From: UMGS1519 sp963621885
GTDB lineage: Bacteria; Actinomycetota; Coriobacteriia; Coriobacteriales; Eggerthellaceae
Direction of reading: 5' to 3'
Length of the DNA: 24,898 nt
Assembly (NCBI GenBank): GCA_963621885.1
Contig: CAVFFT010000019.1
Span: forward strand, 1 to 24,898
Of the stretch, positions 16,275 to 24,476 are shown one piece after another; the first letter of the stretch is position 1; each line of letters begins with the position of its first letter. The notes below the pieces were generated by a model. It had not been told where the DNA came from. It did no database searches and worked only from the letters and a program-made list of their open reading frames with translations. The translations under genes were made by a program, and so were the position numbers.

Positions 16275-18307
16275 ACGCTCGACTCGCTGGACGAATCCGA
16301 CGTGGACGACGAGGAGCTCGAATCCGAGGAGCTCGAATCGCCGCTGTTCAATACCGCTTGAACAAGCTCGTCAATCGTGACAAAGGTGTAACCCTGGCTC
16401 TGCAGCTCGGGAATGACCGTCTTGATAGCCTCGATGGTCTGCGAACGATCGCCGCCACCATCATGGAGCAGCACGATCGAACCCGGGCTCACCTGGTTCA
16501 ATATGTTTTCCGCAATTACATCGCCACCGGGGCGGTCATAGTCATGCGGGTCGACCGTCCAACCGATATAGCCATCGGCACGGTCGCCTGCCGCTTCGAT
16601 GCCCTTGACGTCGATGTTGCCTCCTGGCGGGCGGATATAGCTGGGCGCATAGCCAACAGCCGACTCAATCGCGTCGCGGGCTTTTTGCACCTGTTCGCGC
16701 ACGTCATCCGCTTTGTCGCTATTGAGGAAATGCTCCGCGTCATGCGAATAGGAATGCGACGCCACCTGATGGCCCGCATCCGATACCCGCTTGGCAACCT
16801 CGGGATTCGCTTCCGCCTGGCTGCCCAGCATGAAGAAGGTCGCCTTCGCGCCGTACTGGTCGAGCACTTCCAGAATCGTGTCCGTATCGCCACCCGACTC
16901 GGTTGGACCGTCATCGAACGTGAGCGCCACAAGCTTCTGGTCATCGGAAAGAACGGGATGCAGGTTTTCCACGACCCGCGGCTCGTTCTTCTGCACTTCA
17001 ACCTCAGCCGTCTTGCCGGAGGTTTCGCCAGTCCGCGTCTCCGTGATGCCCTCTTGGCCCTTCTGCGTCACCACATGCAGCACGCCGTTATAGAAATTGA
17101 AGACGTTCTTGGCGGCGCCTTCCTCTTCCGACTGCTTATCGCGCGCGATCTTGGTTTCAACCGCGGTCGTCTTCTGTGTTGCGGTGTAGGGCTCCGTGCG
17201 ATCGGCACCGTTTTCCGCCGTGATATTTCCCGCATCGGAAATCTGGTCATCGAGGTTCACGGGGTTGCCGTCGAGATAGACCGTCGGATCGTCACCCGAT
17301 CCCTCTTCCAGAATCGAGCCGTCCACGGCAACGAGATTTCCCTTCGAAACCCCCAGCGTTCCCGAATCGACGAGGTCGCGATAGGTCGAACCCCGGTTGA
17401 TTTGCATCTGTTCACCCGCAACCGAATAGGTTCCCGGAGTCACAGAATAGATTGCGCGTCCGACGAAGAACACGACGACAATAGCCACCGCCGCTATGAG
17501 AATGTATTTCGCCAGCTGAAACGCATCAGCAAAGTCGAAGCTGCGCGCTGCCGCGCCGCCACGCCCTCTTCCCGCGCCGGTGCTCCCTACGATTCTTGCA
17601 ACCGGATCGAAAGCCTCGTCAATCGGACGAGACGCCCCACGCTGGGGCGGACGGGATGGACCCGGTTGCCGTTCTTCATTCTGCTGGTAGCGCGCTCGCG
17701 GCTGCTGAGCGCCCGCTTCGCGCCACGAATCGCGCGGCGCGTTGCCCCGCGCATAGGGCGATGCGGTCCTGCTAGCTTGAGCGCGATTGCCCGCTTCGCC
17801 TCTCATGAATTCCCGGGACATATCTCGTCCCTGGCGCGGCAGATTCTGGCGCTGCGCACCTTGACGCGGCACGCCCTGACGCTGTGCATCGCGCGTTTGA
17901 CGTTGGACATCTCGCCCTTGAAATTGCGTATCGCGCGCCTGGCGTGGCGCGTTCATCCACGAGGGAACACTCCCCTGTTGTGAGGCATTTCTTTCAAAAC
18001 CATTTGCCTGCGGGGACGCATATGACCGGCTCGCGCCCTCTCCCATTCGTGAAGAGCGAGCTCCCGACGAGGAAGCTCCTCGCGAAGCGGCGCCCTCCCT
18101 TTGCGGGGCGCGCGGCGCCGGTGAAGAGGAATTGCGCATGCGCTCATTGCGCTCACGCGAATACGCAGACGCGCTATCGTATGACCGGCGATTCGCGCTC
18201 GCATCCTGCGAGGAGGCAGACATGCGCCGCGCGGGTGGTTCGGACGGCGTTTGTCCACTTCCCCGCTCGCTGCGTCTGTAATCCTGTTGATTGCGATTAT
18301 CCGGCAT
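16271..18307 (-). CDS. membrane-anchored polysaccharide deacetylase with long disordered N-terminus
   Basis: 678 aa. Residues 1-265 are low-complexity, rich in Arg, Gln, Ser and Pro, with irregular repeats around 120-165 (RQG, RDxQRQ), predicted cytoplasmic. A single membrane helix follows (about 266-287), then an extracytoplasmic spacer (290-455). The NodB carbohydrate esterase 4 domain (about 458-650) has TFDDGP (463-468), metal ligands in SHSYSH (517-522), RPPGG (559-563), and LLHDGG with His615. A Ser-rich tail ends the protein. The domain deacetylates N-acetylated sugars, most often peptidoglycan or surface glycan; the substrate here is not known. The start has only a weak ribosome-binding site. 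The gene end overlaps the convergent small membrane protein gene by 4 bp. Confidence 0.9.
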   Translation of the reverse strand: MPDNRNQQDYRRSERGSGQTPSEPPARRMSASSQDASANRRSYDSASAYSRERNERMRNSSSPAPRAPQREGAASRGASSSGARSSRMGEGASRSYASPQANGFERNASQQGSVPSWMNAPRQARDTQFQGRDVQRQTRDAQRQGVPRQGAQRQNLPRQGRDMSREFMRGEAGNRAQASRTASPYARGNAPRDSWREAGAQQPRARYQQNEERQPGPSRPPQRGASRPIDEAFDPVARIVGSTGAGRGRGGAAARSFDFADAFQLAKYILIAAVAIVVVFFVGRAIYSVTPGTYSVAGEQMQINRGSTYRDLVDSGTLGVSKGNLVAVDGSILEEGSGDDPTVYLDGNPVNLDDQISDAGNITAENGADRTEPYTATQKTTAVETKIARDKQSEEEGAAKNVFNFYNGVLHVVTQKGQEGITETRTGETSGKTAEVEVQKNEPRVVENLHPVLSDDQKLVALTFDDGPTESGGDTDTILEVLDQYGAKATFFMLGSQAEANPEVAKRVSDAGHQVASHSYSHDAEHFLNSDKADDVREQVQKARDAIESAVGYAPSYIRPPGGNIDVKGIEAAGDRADGYIGWTVDPHDYDRPGGDVIAENILNQVSPGSIVLLHDGGGDRSQTIEAIKTVIPELQSQGYTFVTIDELVQAVLNSGDSSSSDSSSSSSTSDSSSESSV

Positions 18308-18665
18308 TCCGCTTTGCGCTATTCTCTCTGCTTGTTTTACGAGTCCCCTCAGGCATTATGCCACAAGCCCCCAGACTGGGACGATATCGCCCAAGCAACA
18401 TGTTCTGTACACGTAAGCACACGCCAACCCGGACATATTGCGCGTTCATATCTTACGCGCTCGGATAAATTCCCCACCAACGCATTCAGGCGACATTAGC
18501 CACGCGAGTAGTTCGATTCCCTTCGTCGGCCCTCCCGGCTCTTGCAAGAGGCCTCATTTTTGCAGCTCGAGCGCTGGTAACGGGCAATTCCTCTGCAGCG
18601 CAAGCGCGAGAAACGCTCTATAGCTATGCGCCGCGAACGCTGGAAACGAGCTCCATTCAGGCGCC
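18308..18665. other. 358-bp non-coding region with palindromes
   Basis: No gene seen. Palindromes GGCATTATGCC (18352-18362), CCCAGACTGGG (18370-18380) and CGATATCG (18382-18389) stand in a row 45-82 bases upstream of the deacetylase start. On the minus strand the first contains CATAAT, a possible -10. CTCTTGCAAGAG (18539-18550) is another perfect palindrome. An 18-base imperfect direct repeat is at 18568-18585 and 18634-18651 (three mismatches). CATTCAGGCG occurs at 18484-18493 and 18654-18663. No clear terminator of queD. Confidence 0.5.
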
Positions 18666-19088
18666 CTAGTTCTTGCGATAAATGGCGCAGTTGTTGGGCG
18701 TCTCGTAGACCTCAACCTGGCTCACCGGCAGGCCGCGTTCCGCGAGCTGGTCAAAGAACCAGTGGGCGAGATTTTCCGAGGTCGTGCGGAAAGGCACCAT
18801 CGTCAGCGTGAAGCCCTCTTCTTCAAGACAGGCCAACGTCTTCGGCATAAGCGAGCCCTCTTCGACAATGAAGGTGTGGTCGACCGCGTTCAACATTGCG
18901 CGCACCTCGCGTTTGAACTCGCCAAAATCGAGAACCATATCCTTCATCGTGCCCTCGACTTGCAGCTCTTCCTGCTCGATATACGCGACGACGCGCCAGC
19001 GATGGCCATGCAGGTTTTCGCATTTCCCGTAGTAGTCGGTCAGAAAATGCGCCGCGTCGAATTCCGCTTCCGTCCTGAGACTGTACAT
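18666..19088 (-). CDS. queD: 6-carboxytetrahydropterin synthase QueD (6-pyruvoyl tetrahydropterin synthase family)
   Basis: 140 aa from ATG 19088, chosen for the GGGAGG five bases upstream. The T-fold enzyme converts dihydroneopterin triphosphate to 6-carboxytetrahydropterin, the second step towards queuosine. Zinc ligands are His14 (DAAHFL), His27 and His29 (LHGHRW), and the catalytic Cys is Cys23 (GKCENLHGH). VDHTFI and the C-terminal VEVYETPNNCA, with the conserved Glu, match the family. No queC, queE or queF lies nearby, so the symbol rests on family alone; related proteins may serve other pterin paths. Confidence 0.85.
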   Translation of the reverse strand: MYSLRTEAEFDAAHFLTDYYGKCENLHGHRWRVVAYIEQEELQVEGTMKDMVLDFGEFKREVRAMLNAVDHTFIVEEGSLMPKTLACLEEEGFTLTMVPFRTTSENLAHWFFDQLAERGLPVSQVEVYETPNNCAIYRKN

Positions 19089-19115
19089 GTGTGCCTCCCT
19101 CTGAATTTCCCCACG

Positions 19116-19121
19116 AGTATA
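19116..19121 (-). promoter_or_regulatory. probable -10 element of queD
   Basis: TATACT on the minus strand, about 28 bases before the queD ATG. It would give a leader of about 20 bases, too short for a preQ1 riboswitch. The -35 is weak. Confidence 0.45.
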
Positions 19122-19130
19122 GCAAAGGGA

Positions 19131-19280
19131 TTTTGCGACCAGACCTCTTTGGAGAATTCTGAAGCCCGGTCCTTCCGAATGGCCATAAGGAATCGTCGTC
19201 TCAGGAAGACTATTTGAACGTCCTTCCGAAAAGCCCAAGAGTTCATCGCTTTCCGAAAGCATTTGCGACCCGACCCCTCA
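19131..19280. repeat. short imperfect direct repeats upstream of queD
   Basis: TTTGCGACC begins similar 20-base segments at 19131-19150 and 19261-19280 (15 of 20 identical). GTCCTTCCGAA occurs at 19169-19179 and 19220-19230, and TTCCGAA again at 19251-19257. No gene is seen here; it may be eroded duplicated sequence. Confidence 0.4.
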
Positions 19281-19289
19281 AGCGCTAAG

Positions 19290-19320
19290 AAAGGCCGCCC
19301 GCATAATGCGAACGGCCTTT
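19290..19320 (-). terminator. terminator of the CoA-transferase cluster
   Basis: AAAGGCCG (19290-19297) pairs with CGGCCTTT (19313-19320), with an inner stem CGCAT/ATGCG. On the minus strand it is followed by TTTCTTAG. It lies 63 bases after the stop of the last cluster gene. Confidence 0.8.
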
Positions 19321-19382
19321 TCGATCGTTTAGGCGCCGCCCTTTCGGGCTAAGTCCTCACGCTCTTTGTAGCAGTCGAGCCC

Positions 19383-20645
19383 TTAGTAGAGGGGGCCGAG
19401 CTCATTGTTGGCGAAGCCTTCGGGAGCGATAGGCGCACGATCCTCTTCCTCGGGGAAGTCGGAGGCGAACTTGATGCCGCCCTCTTCGTGCATCTTCTGG
19501 ATCTGCTCGTCGGTGTAGCCGACCTTCTTCAGCTCTGCCTCGGTGTCCGCGCCCAGGTCGGAAACGGCCTTGTACTCGGAAATCGGGGTCGGGATGTTGG
19601 AGAGGTGGTGCGGCAGACCGGTCTGCAGAACGCGACCAACGCGCGGGAAGTCCACGTAGGCCAGAGCCTCCGGGTTCTCGACGAGGAGCTGGTTGATGCC
19701 CTCGGTCTTGGTGTTCACCTTAGCAGCGCACATGTTCGCATGCTCCGGCTCGTCGAACCAAGCAACCCACTCGTCGCAGGTCTTGGACTTCATGATCTCG
19801 CGAACGGTCTCGAACAGCTCGGGAGCTTCCCATTCACGGTCAAGACCGTGGCCGAGCAGCTCTTCGTGGCCGACAGCCTCGCAGAAGTTCTTCCAGAACT
19901 TCGCCTCGACCATGCCGAGGGAGTAACGGCGGCCATCCTTGGTCTCGTATACGTTGTATGCGAGGGAAGGATACTCGAGGTCGGTGCGCTTGCACTCGCC
20001 ATCGTTGAAGCTCCAACGGGAGTCAAGCAGGGAGTTCCACCACACGAAGCAGTCGAACATGCTCGTGTCGATGTAGCAGCCCTCGCCCGTGCTCTCGCGC
20101 TCGAAGAGAGCAGCAAGAAGGGCCTGGCCCACCGTCATGCCGGTGGAGAGGTCGCACAGGTGCAGCGGGCTCATGGAACCGTGGTTCACTGCGAGGTAGC
20201 CAGCGGTGGCCTGCATGTTCAGGTCGTGCTGCGGCTTGAGCGAACGCGGGTCGGTGGCACCGTAGGCGGAAATCGAGCAGTAAATGATGCGCGGGTTGAT
20301 CGCCTTGATGGTGTCGTAGTCGATGCCGAGCTTCTTGGTCACGCCGGGACGGAAGGACTCGACGATGACGTCAGCCTGCTCTGCCATCTTGTGGAAAGCG
20401 GCAACAGCATCGGCATTCTTCAGGTTGAGGGACACGGACTTCTTGTTGCGGCCAAGAGCGTTGACGTAGTAGGAAACGCCGCCGCCCTTCGTCGGGAAGT
20501 CGTGACGCATGAAGTCGCCAAGGCCGGTATCTTCGCACTTGATCACGTTAGCGCCGAGGTCAGCGAGCGTCTGCGTCGCATAGCCGCCGGGCAGGTAACG
20601 CGAAAAGTCAAGGACGGTAATATCGTTGAAAGAAGACTTGGGCAT
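19383..20645 (-). CDS. CaiB/BaiF family protein, CoA-transferase or alpha-methylacyl-CoA racemase-like
   Basis: 420 aa. The N-terminal Rossmann half (ITVLDFSRYLPGGYATQTLADLGANVIKCED) and VESFRPGVTKKLGIDY (95-110) are typical of family III CoA-transferases. Asp165 in CDLSTGM aligns with the catalytic Asp of formyl-CoA transferase. His140 in the HDLN motif (140-143) matches the GHDIN His of alpha-methylacyl-CoA racemases, where a His-Asp pair moves the alpha proton. The protein may therefore be a racemase rather than a transferase, or the partner of the neighbouring subunit, as in heteromeric BbsEF and SmtAB. It starts three bases after the other CoA-transferase gene; AAAGGTGA lies nine bases upstream. 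Substrate unknown. Confidence 0.88.
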   Translation of the reverse strand: MPKSSFNDITVLDFSRYLPGGYATQTLADLGANVIKCEDTGLGDFMRHDFPTKGGGVSYYVNALGRNKKSVSLNLKNADAVAAFHKMAEQADVIVESFRPGVTKKLGIDYDTIKAINPRIIYCSISAYGATDPRSLKPQHDLNMQATAGYLAVNHGSMSPLHLCDLSTGMTVGQALLAALFERESTGEGCYIDTSMFDCFVWWNSLLDSRWSFNDGECKRTDLEYPSLAYNVYETKDGRRYSLGMVEAKFWKNFCEAVGHEELLGHGLDREWEAPELFETVREIMKSKTCDEWVAWFDEPEHANMCAAKVNTKTEGINQLLVENPEALAYVDFPRVGRVLQTGLPHHLSNIPTPISEYKAVSDLGADTEAELKKVGYTDEQIQKMHEEGGIKFASDFPEEEDRAPIAPEGFANNELGPLY

Positions 20646-20648
20646 TGT

Positions 20649-21974
20649 TTACTTCACCTTTCTATCTTCGGGGGTGTGGGGGCCATAGCTGGGCTGGAGA
20701 GCCAGTTCAGGAACCGGATCGCCCTTGTAGCACATGACGGCGCCATCGGCATCGAGCTTGTCGACATCGGCGTCGGTGTAGCCGAACTCCTTCAGGATGC
20801 GACGGGTGTCGTAGCCGGTCGGGCGGCTGCGATACAGAACCGGGTCGCCGAGGCTTGCCAGACGGAACGGCATGGTCGTGACGGTGTAGGTGCCGTCATC
20901 CTCGAAGCCGGTCTTGTCGTAACCCTGCTCAGCGTAAGGAATCTTACGGAGCTGGTCGTTCGCGTAGGCCTCGGGGTCGTTGATGACGTCGGTGACGGTC
21001 TGGATCTTCTCGAACGGAATGTCGTTCTCGCGGAAGCGCTTCAGGAGCTCTTCGTAGGTGAACTTCTGGGTTGCCTCGTGCATCGCACGGGTCACGTCCA
21101 CGTACTTGCCGTTCTCAGCCATGATCTCGAGGGTCTTGTAGTCGTCGCCGTACCACTCTTCGTCCATCTCGAGGGTATCCCAGACGAGGTCACGATACTT
21201 GTTGTAGTTGCCGAAGCACATGAGGAACCACACGCCGTCGGACGAACGATAGCTGTTGTTCGTCGGGCACTTGGCCTCCATGCGGTTCTTCGGGTAGTCG
21301 CAACCCTGCTGCTGAGCGATGATTGCGGAGGTCATGCCCCAGGTGCCGGTGTGGTAGAGGGAGCCGGTGACCTTGTCGCCCTGGCCGGTCTTGATAGCGT
21401 TCACGTAAGCGCCGAGGATGCCAGCGGTCAGAGCCACGCCGGTGTTCCAGTCGCCGAAAGCGATGGGAGCATTGCCCGGCTCATAGTGCTCGTTGTTCTG
21501 CGGGATAGCGGAAACGAAACCGCAGCGAGCCGCGTAAGCGGTCGCGTCGAAGCCCTTTGCGTCCTTCAGCGGGCCGAACTCACCGTAGCCACGGTTCTGA
21601 GCCCAAACGAGGCGCGGGAACTTCTCATGCAGGCTCTCGTAGTCGAGGCCGAGGCGTCCCAGAGCGCCGGAACGAAGCGAGGTAAGGAAGATGTCAGCCT
21701 TGGAGATAAGGTTGAGCATGACCTCTTTGCCCTCGGGATTCTTGCAGTCGATGGCCGTCCATTCCTTGTTGAAGGAACCGCAGTCATAGGCGACGTCGTC
21801 GAACTCGGTGCGGAAACGCATGCCCCAAGCAAGGCCCTGCGTGCGCTGTTCGTCACCGGAAAACGGCTCAACCTTGATAACCTTTGCGCCCATCTCTGCC
21901 AGTGCGCGGCCTGCGGCCGGGCCAGCAGCATACTGGGTAAGCTCTACGACGAGTGTGCCTTCCAATCCTGCCAT
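20649..21974 (-). CDS. CaiB/BaiF family CoA-transferase (FldA/HadA-like)
   Basis: 441 aa. Starts LEGTLVVELTQYAAGPAAGRALAEMGAKVIKVEP, the family III nucleotide-binding start. The catalytic Asp is Asp175 in FGDWNTG. GFDATAYAARCGF (141-153), the TGQGDKVTGSLYH segment and YPKNRMEAKCPTNNSY resemble FldA (cinnamoyl-CoA:phenyllactate CoA-transferase) and HadA (2-hydroxyisocaproate CoA-transferase), recalled from family knowledge. It would move CoA between carboxylic acids, possibly aromatic or branched ones. GAAGGAG lies seven bases before the ATG. It forms a tight pair with the next gene and follows a dehydrogenase gene after 175 bp. Both proteins keep a catalytic Asp, so neither is clearly an inactive partner. 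Confidence 0.9.
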   Translation of the reverse strand: MAGLEGTLVVELTQYAAGPAAGRALAEMGAKVIKVEPFSGDEQRTQGLAWGMRFRTEFDDVAYDCGSFNKEWTAIDCKNPEGKEVMLNLISKADIFLTSLRSGALGRLGLDYESLHEKFPRLVWAQNRGYGEFGPLKDAKGFDATAYAARCGFVSAIPQNNEHYEPGNAPIAFGDWNTGVALTAGILGAYVNAIKTGQGDKVTGSLYHTGTWGMTSAIIAQQQGCDYPKNRMEAKCPTNNSYRSSDGVWFLMCFGNYNKYRDLVWDTLEMDEEWYGDDYKTLEIMAENGKYVDVTRAMHEATQKFTYEELLKRFRENDIPFEKIQTVTDVINDPEAYANDQLRKIPYAEQGYDKTGFEDDGTYTVTTMPFRLASLGDPVLYRSRPTGYDTRRILKEFGYTDADVDKLDADGAVMCYKGDPVPELALQPSYGPHTPEDRKVK

Positions 21975-21994
21975 ATTGTAACTCCTTCGTTTTA

Positions 21995-22049
21995 GCCTGA
22001 GGACGCGTCAGGCAGAGCGCATCCTCGCTTTCCTTCGTACAAGGAAGCG
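21995..22049 (-). promoter_or_regulatory. leader stem-loops before the CoA-transferase pair
   Basis: GCCTGA (21995-22000) with TCAGGC (22008-22013), and a longer stem with one bulge (22026-22049, CGCTT-CCTT paired with AAGGAAGCG). They lie between the dehydrogenase and the first CoA-transferase. They could be leader structure or RNA processing sites. Confidence 0.35.
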
Positions 22050-22098
22050 GCCGAGGTGGCCAATCCCCCCAATACTACAAACCGATAATACGACAAGG

Positions 22099-22131
22099 CG
22101 CGGGCGCGCTTTCATTCACAACACGCCCGCG
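22099..22131 (-). terminator. possible terminator or attenuator after the dehydrogenase gene
   Basis: CGCGGGCG (22099-22106) pairs perfectly with CGCCCGCG (22124-22131), 19 bases after the dehydrogenase stop. On the minus strand it is followed by CCTTGTCGTATTATC, only a weak T-tract, so read-through to the CoA-transferases is plausible. Confidence 0.45.
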
Positions 22132-22149
22132 TCCTATTCCGAAATCTAA

Positions 22150-23205
22150 TTACGGCTGGAGAACAACACGGAGGCCTTCGCCGGACTCAATGAACTCCAT
22201 GCCCTTACGCCAATCCTTCATAGGAATGACCATGTTGGAGATCAGGGAGATGTCGAAGCCGTTGGCCAGCAGGTTCAGAGCCTGACGCCAGTTCTTACGC
22301 TGGTAAGCGCGCGAACCGATGATGGAGATCTGACGCATGGACAGCGGGGTCATGTGGATCTCGGAGGGCTTTGCGGGCAGGCCGGTCACGCCGATCTTGC
22401 CGTTCTTAGCCACGAACTCCATAGCCTGCGGCACAGCGCCGAAGAAGCCGGTAGCATCGAGGACGATGTTAGCGCCACGGCCGTCGGTGAGCTTCTTGAT
22501 CTCTTCGACGACGTTGCACTCGGAGCCGTTCAGCGTGATAGCGCCGAGCTGCTCAGCAACCTTGAAGCGCTTCTTGTCTGCGTCGAGGCCGGTGACGATG
22601 ACCTTGCGGATGCCGCGAGCCTGGATGAGCAGGGAGACCATGAGCAGGCCGATAGCACCGGGGCCCATGACGACAGCGGTGTCGCCGATCTGCGGATCGA
22701 GGCGCTCAACAGCGTTCATAGCAACGCAGAGGGGCTCGAGAAGAGCAGCCTGGGTGAACGGAACGTTCTCGGGCATCGGGATGACGTTGATGCCACGGAT
22801 TGCCATGTACTTCGCGAACGCGCCCGGCAGGTCGGTGCCGTAGAACGGACGGTTGTCGCAGATGTTCACCATGCCGCGGTCGCACCACTCGCAGGTGTCA
22901 TCATAAAGAACCGGGTTAGCGGTAACAGGCATGCCAACCTTGAGGTTCTTCGGGGCGTTCGGGCCCACCTCGGCGATGACGCCGGAGAACTCATGGCAGA
23001 AGATAGCCGGGAACTGGATATTGTAGGAATCGGCAATGGCCTGGTTCCAGCGATACAGCGAATGGTCGGTACCGCAGATGCCAGCGGCCTTGATCTCGAG
23101 CAGGACCTCGTCGTCCTTGATCTGAGGAATCGGATAATCCTCGACGTACTGCATCGCATCCGGTTCAGGAGCGGTCTTCAGCAGAGCGTTCATCTTGCCT
23201 TCCAT
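22150..23205 (-). CDS. zinc-dependent medium-chain alcohol/polyol dehydrogenase
   Basis: 351 aa, MDR superfamily. Catalytic zinc ligands are Cys44 (GICGTDH), His71-Glu72 (FCHEFSG) and Glu157 (LLEPLC). The NAD(P)-binding loop is GPGAIG (181-186) in a Rossmann domain. The structural zinc lobe has Cys105, Cys108 and Cys116, but the first of the usual four cysteines is Asp102. The pattern is closest to sorbitol, threonine or related secondary alcohol dehydrogenases. It would oxidise or reduce a hydroxyl near the acid handled by the CoA-transferases (inference). AAAGGAAG lies five bases before the ATG. First gene of the cluster, with its own promoter at 23304-23332. Confidence 0.92.
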   Translation of the reverse strand: MEGKMNALLKTAPEPDAMQYVEDYPIPQIKDDEVLLEIKAAGICGTDHSLYRWNQAIADSYNIQFPAIFCHEFSGVIAEVGPNAPKNLKVGMPVTANPVLYDDTCEWCDRGMVNICDNRPFYGTDLPGAFAKYMAIRGINVIPMPENVPFTQAALLEPLCVAMNAVERLDPQIGDTAVVMGPGAIGLLMVSLLIQARGIRKVIVTGLDADKKRFKVAEQLGAITLNGSECNVVEEIKKLTDGRGANIVLDATGFFGAVPQAMEFVAKNGKIGVTGLPAKPSEIHMTPLSMRQISIIGSRAYQRKNWRQALNLLANGFDISLISNMVIPMKDWRKGMEFIESGEGLRVVLQP

Positions 23206-23303
23206 ACTTACTTCCTTTCGGTCGAATTCACCAGATGGAAGTTCCGCCCACGTCTACACTCCGCCGACACGAGCAGTTTGCCACCCGGCTTTTTCCTCTC
23301 GCT

Positions 23304-23332
23304 ATTTTAGAGCAACGATTTCGATATGAAAA
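23304..23332 (-). promoter_or_regulatory. promoter of the dehydrogenase/CoA-transferase cluster
   Basis: Minus-strand TTTTCA (23332-23327), 17-bp spacer, TAAAAT (23309-23304) in an AT-rich island. It gives a 5' leader of about 90 bases. Confidence 0.55.
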
Positions 23333-23337
23333 GCTAG

Positions 23338-23361
23338 GTGAATAAAACCACGCGTGAATAA
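23338..23361. promoter_or_regulatory. GTGAATAA direct repeat upstream of the cluster promoter
   Basis: GTGAATAA at 23338-23345 and again at 23354-23361, start-to-start spacing 16 bp. It lies just upstream of the -35 as read on the minus strand (TTATTCAC twice). The place suits an activator binding as a tandem dimer. Confidence 0.45.
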
Positions 23362-23405
23362 TCAGCAAAATCTATCTATTAGGAGAAGGGATAAGGCCCG
23401 AAATA

Positions 23406-23434
23406 ACAGCATCCGCCCAATGGACGGATGCTGT
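23406..23434 (-). terminator. terminator downstream of bioY
   Basis: ACAGCATCCG (23406-23415) pairs perfectly with CGGATGCTGT (23425-23434) around a 9-base loop. Minus-strand read-out continues TATTTCGG. It is 83 bases after the bioY stop. Confidence 0.65.
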
Positions 23435-23517
23435 GGAAGGGCTCTATTTGCACGGGAAATCTGCGGAATGCGCGCGAGAAACCCGCGTTGATAAGGCGTT
23501 TCGACTTGAGGGGATTC

Positions 23518-24108
23518 CTAGCGCGCCACCTCGAGGGCTCGCTTCACCGCAAGCGCGATGAAAACCGCCACCACAATCTTGACGATATCGATAATCACAA
23601 AGGGCGCGACGCCCGCCGCAAAAGCCGCTTCCGGCGTGAGTCCCATGGAAATCATGAGCTGGAACCAACCGCATATATAGGTAATGACGAGGAAGACGAA
23701 GGCCATGGCGAATGCGCGAATTGCGGTGGCAACCGTCGCTTTGCCCTCCCCCTTTGCGCCGCCAAGGTTCTTCAGAAGGGCACCGACGCCAAAGGCCGCC
23801 AGGTAGCCCACGATGTAGCCCCAGATGAATCCGCCCGTCGGTCCGGCAAGCACGCCAATGCCGCCACGCATCGAGGAGAAGACCGGCACGCCGATGGCAC
23901 CGATCACCAGATAGCCCAACGCCGACGCGAGCGCGAGTTTCGGCTCAAGCGCGACAAGGACGAAGGTGAAAACGAAAATCTGCAGAGTGAAGGGGACGGG
24001 TCCAAGGGGAACCGTGACCCATGCGCCCACCGCCATTAAGGCGATCGAGAGCGCGACGTAGGCAATGGAACGGGTCCGTGCCGCAGACGCGGCAGCTGCT
24101 TGAGGCAT
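23518..24108 (-). CDS. bioY: biotin transporter BioY (ECF S-component)
   Basis: 196 aa from ATG 24108, preceded by GGGAAGGA. An integral membrane protein of about six hydrophobic helices that binds biotin. The family hallmark GPTGGFIWGYIVGYLAA (positions about 93-109) is present, as are VPLGPVPFTLQIF (about 32-44) and a FVIIDIVKIVVAVFIA helix near the end. No ECF ATPases or EcfT gene is near, so it should share a housekeeping energising module. It diverges from an XRE regulator gene; a near-perfect 23-bp palindrome covers its likely -10, which suggests repression. Confidence 0.94.
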   Translation of the reverse strand: MPQAAAASAARTRSIAYVALSIALMAVGAWVTVPLGPVPFTLQIFVFTFVLVALEPKLALASALGYLVIGAIGVPVFSSMRGGIGVLAGPTGGFIWGYIVGYLAAFGVGALLKNLGGAKGEGKATVATAIRAFAMAFVFLVITYICGWFQLMISMGLTPEAAFAAGVAPFVIIDIVKIVVAVFIALAVKRALEVAR

Positions 24109-24205
24109 GATTTTCCTTCCCTGGCATGCGAATGGGCACTTGCGAAATGCGCGGACTATCCACGCACCGGGCGCGGCTCTCGCCATGCCGATCTATCTGA
24201 AACGT

Positions 24206-24228
24206 GCCGGGGGCATTATGCCGCCGGC
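24206..24228. promoter_or_regulatory. 23-bp palindromic operator candidate over the bioY promoter
   Basis: GCCGG-G-GGCAT-T-ATGCC-G-CCGGC: two 5-bp arms on each side with one mismatch, centred on T24217. On the minus strand it contains CATAAT (24220-24215), a likely -10, 17 bp from TTGCGG (24243-24238). A repressor bound here would block bioY. Confidence 0.5.
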
Positions 24229-24316
24229 CTTCCCCACCCGCAAGGCGAAACCCGGCATATCACGGGAATTGTCAAAAGAATTTACAAGAAGCAAAAGCGG
24301 CGCTGCCTCGTCTGAA

Positions 24317-24444
24317 GTTCAATTTCTTTGGCATGAAAGTTCATTTTTCCTTGCAGTGCGTCGGCTAATTTGAACCTTTCTTGGCGGACCATTGCGATAT
24401 TGAACTTCTTGTGGCACACTGCGAATAAGTTGAACCAAGTTCGA
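24317..24444. repeat. array of TTGAAC motifs between bioY and xre
   Basis: TTGAAC occurs at 24370, 24400 and 24430, exactly 30 bp apart. The third is followed by GTTCGA (24439-24444), making an imperfect dyad. GTTCAA is at 24317-24322 and GTTCAT at 24339-24344. The first two 30-bp units also share TTCTTG, GGC and TGCGA-like parts. Likely tandem regulator sites. Confidence 0.65.
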
Positions 24445-24464
24445 TATTACTCAATCAATTCGGT

Positions 24465-24471
24465 GAGGAGG
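24465..24471 (+). promoter_or_regulatory. Shine-Dalgarno fixing the xre TTG start
   Basis: GAGGAGG, five bases before TTG 24477. There is no ATG in frame upstream, and the next in-frame ATG is 13 codons in without a site. Confidence 0.8.
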
Positions 24472-24476
24472 TCAGA

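Larger units (their letters stand above)
23206..23405. other. intergenic region carrying the dehydrogenase cluster control sequences
   Basis: No gene seen. The part near the dehydrogenase is GC-rich leader. The part from 23300 to 23400 is AT-rich and contains the promoter and the direct repeats listed separately. Confidence 0.5.
24109..24476. other. bioY/xre divergent intergenic region
   Basis: 368 bp, no gene seen. From bioY outward: GC-rich leader (24109-24205), a palindrome with the bioY promoter (24206-24243), a minus-strand consensus -35 TTGACA (24275-24270) with no matching -10, then an AT-rich stretch with repeated TTGAAC/GTTCAA motifs and the xre ribosome-binding site. Confidence 0.6.
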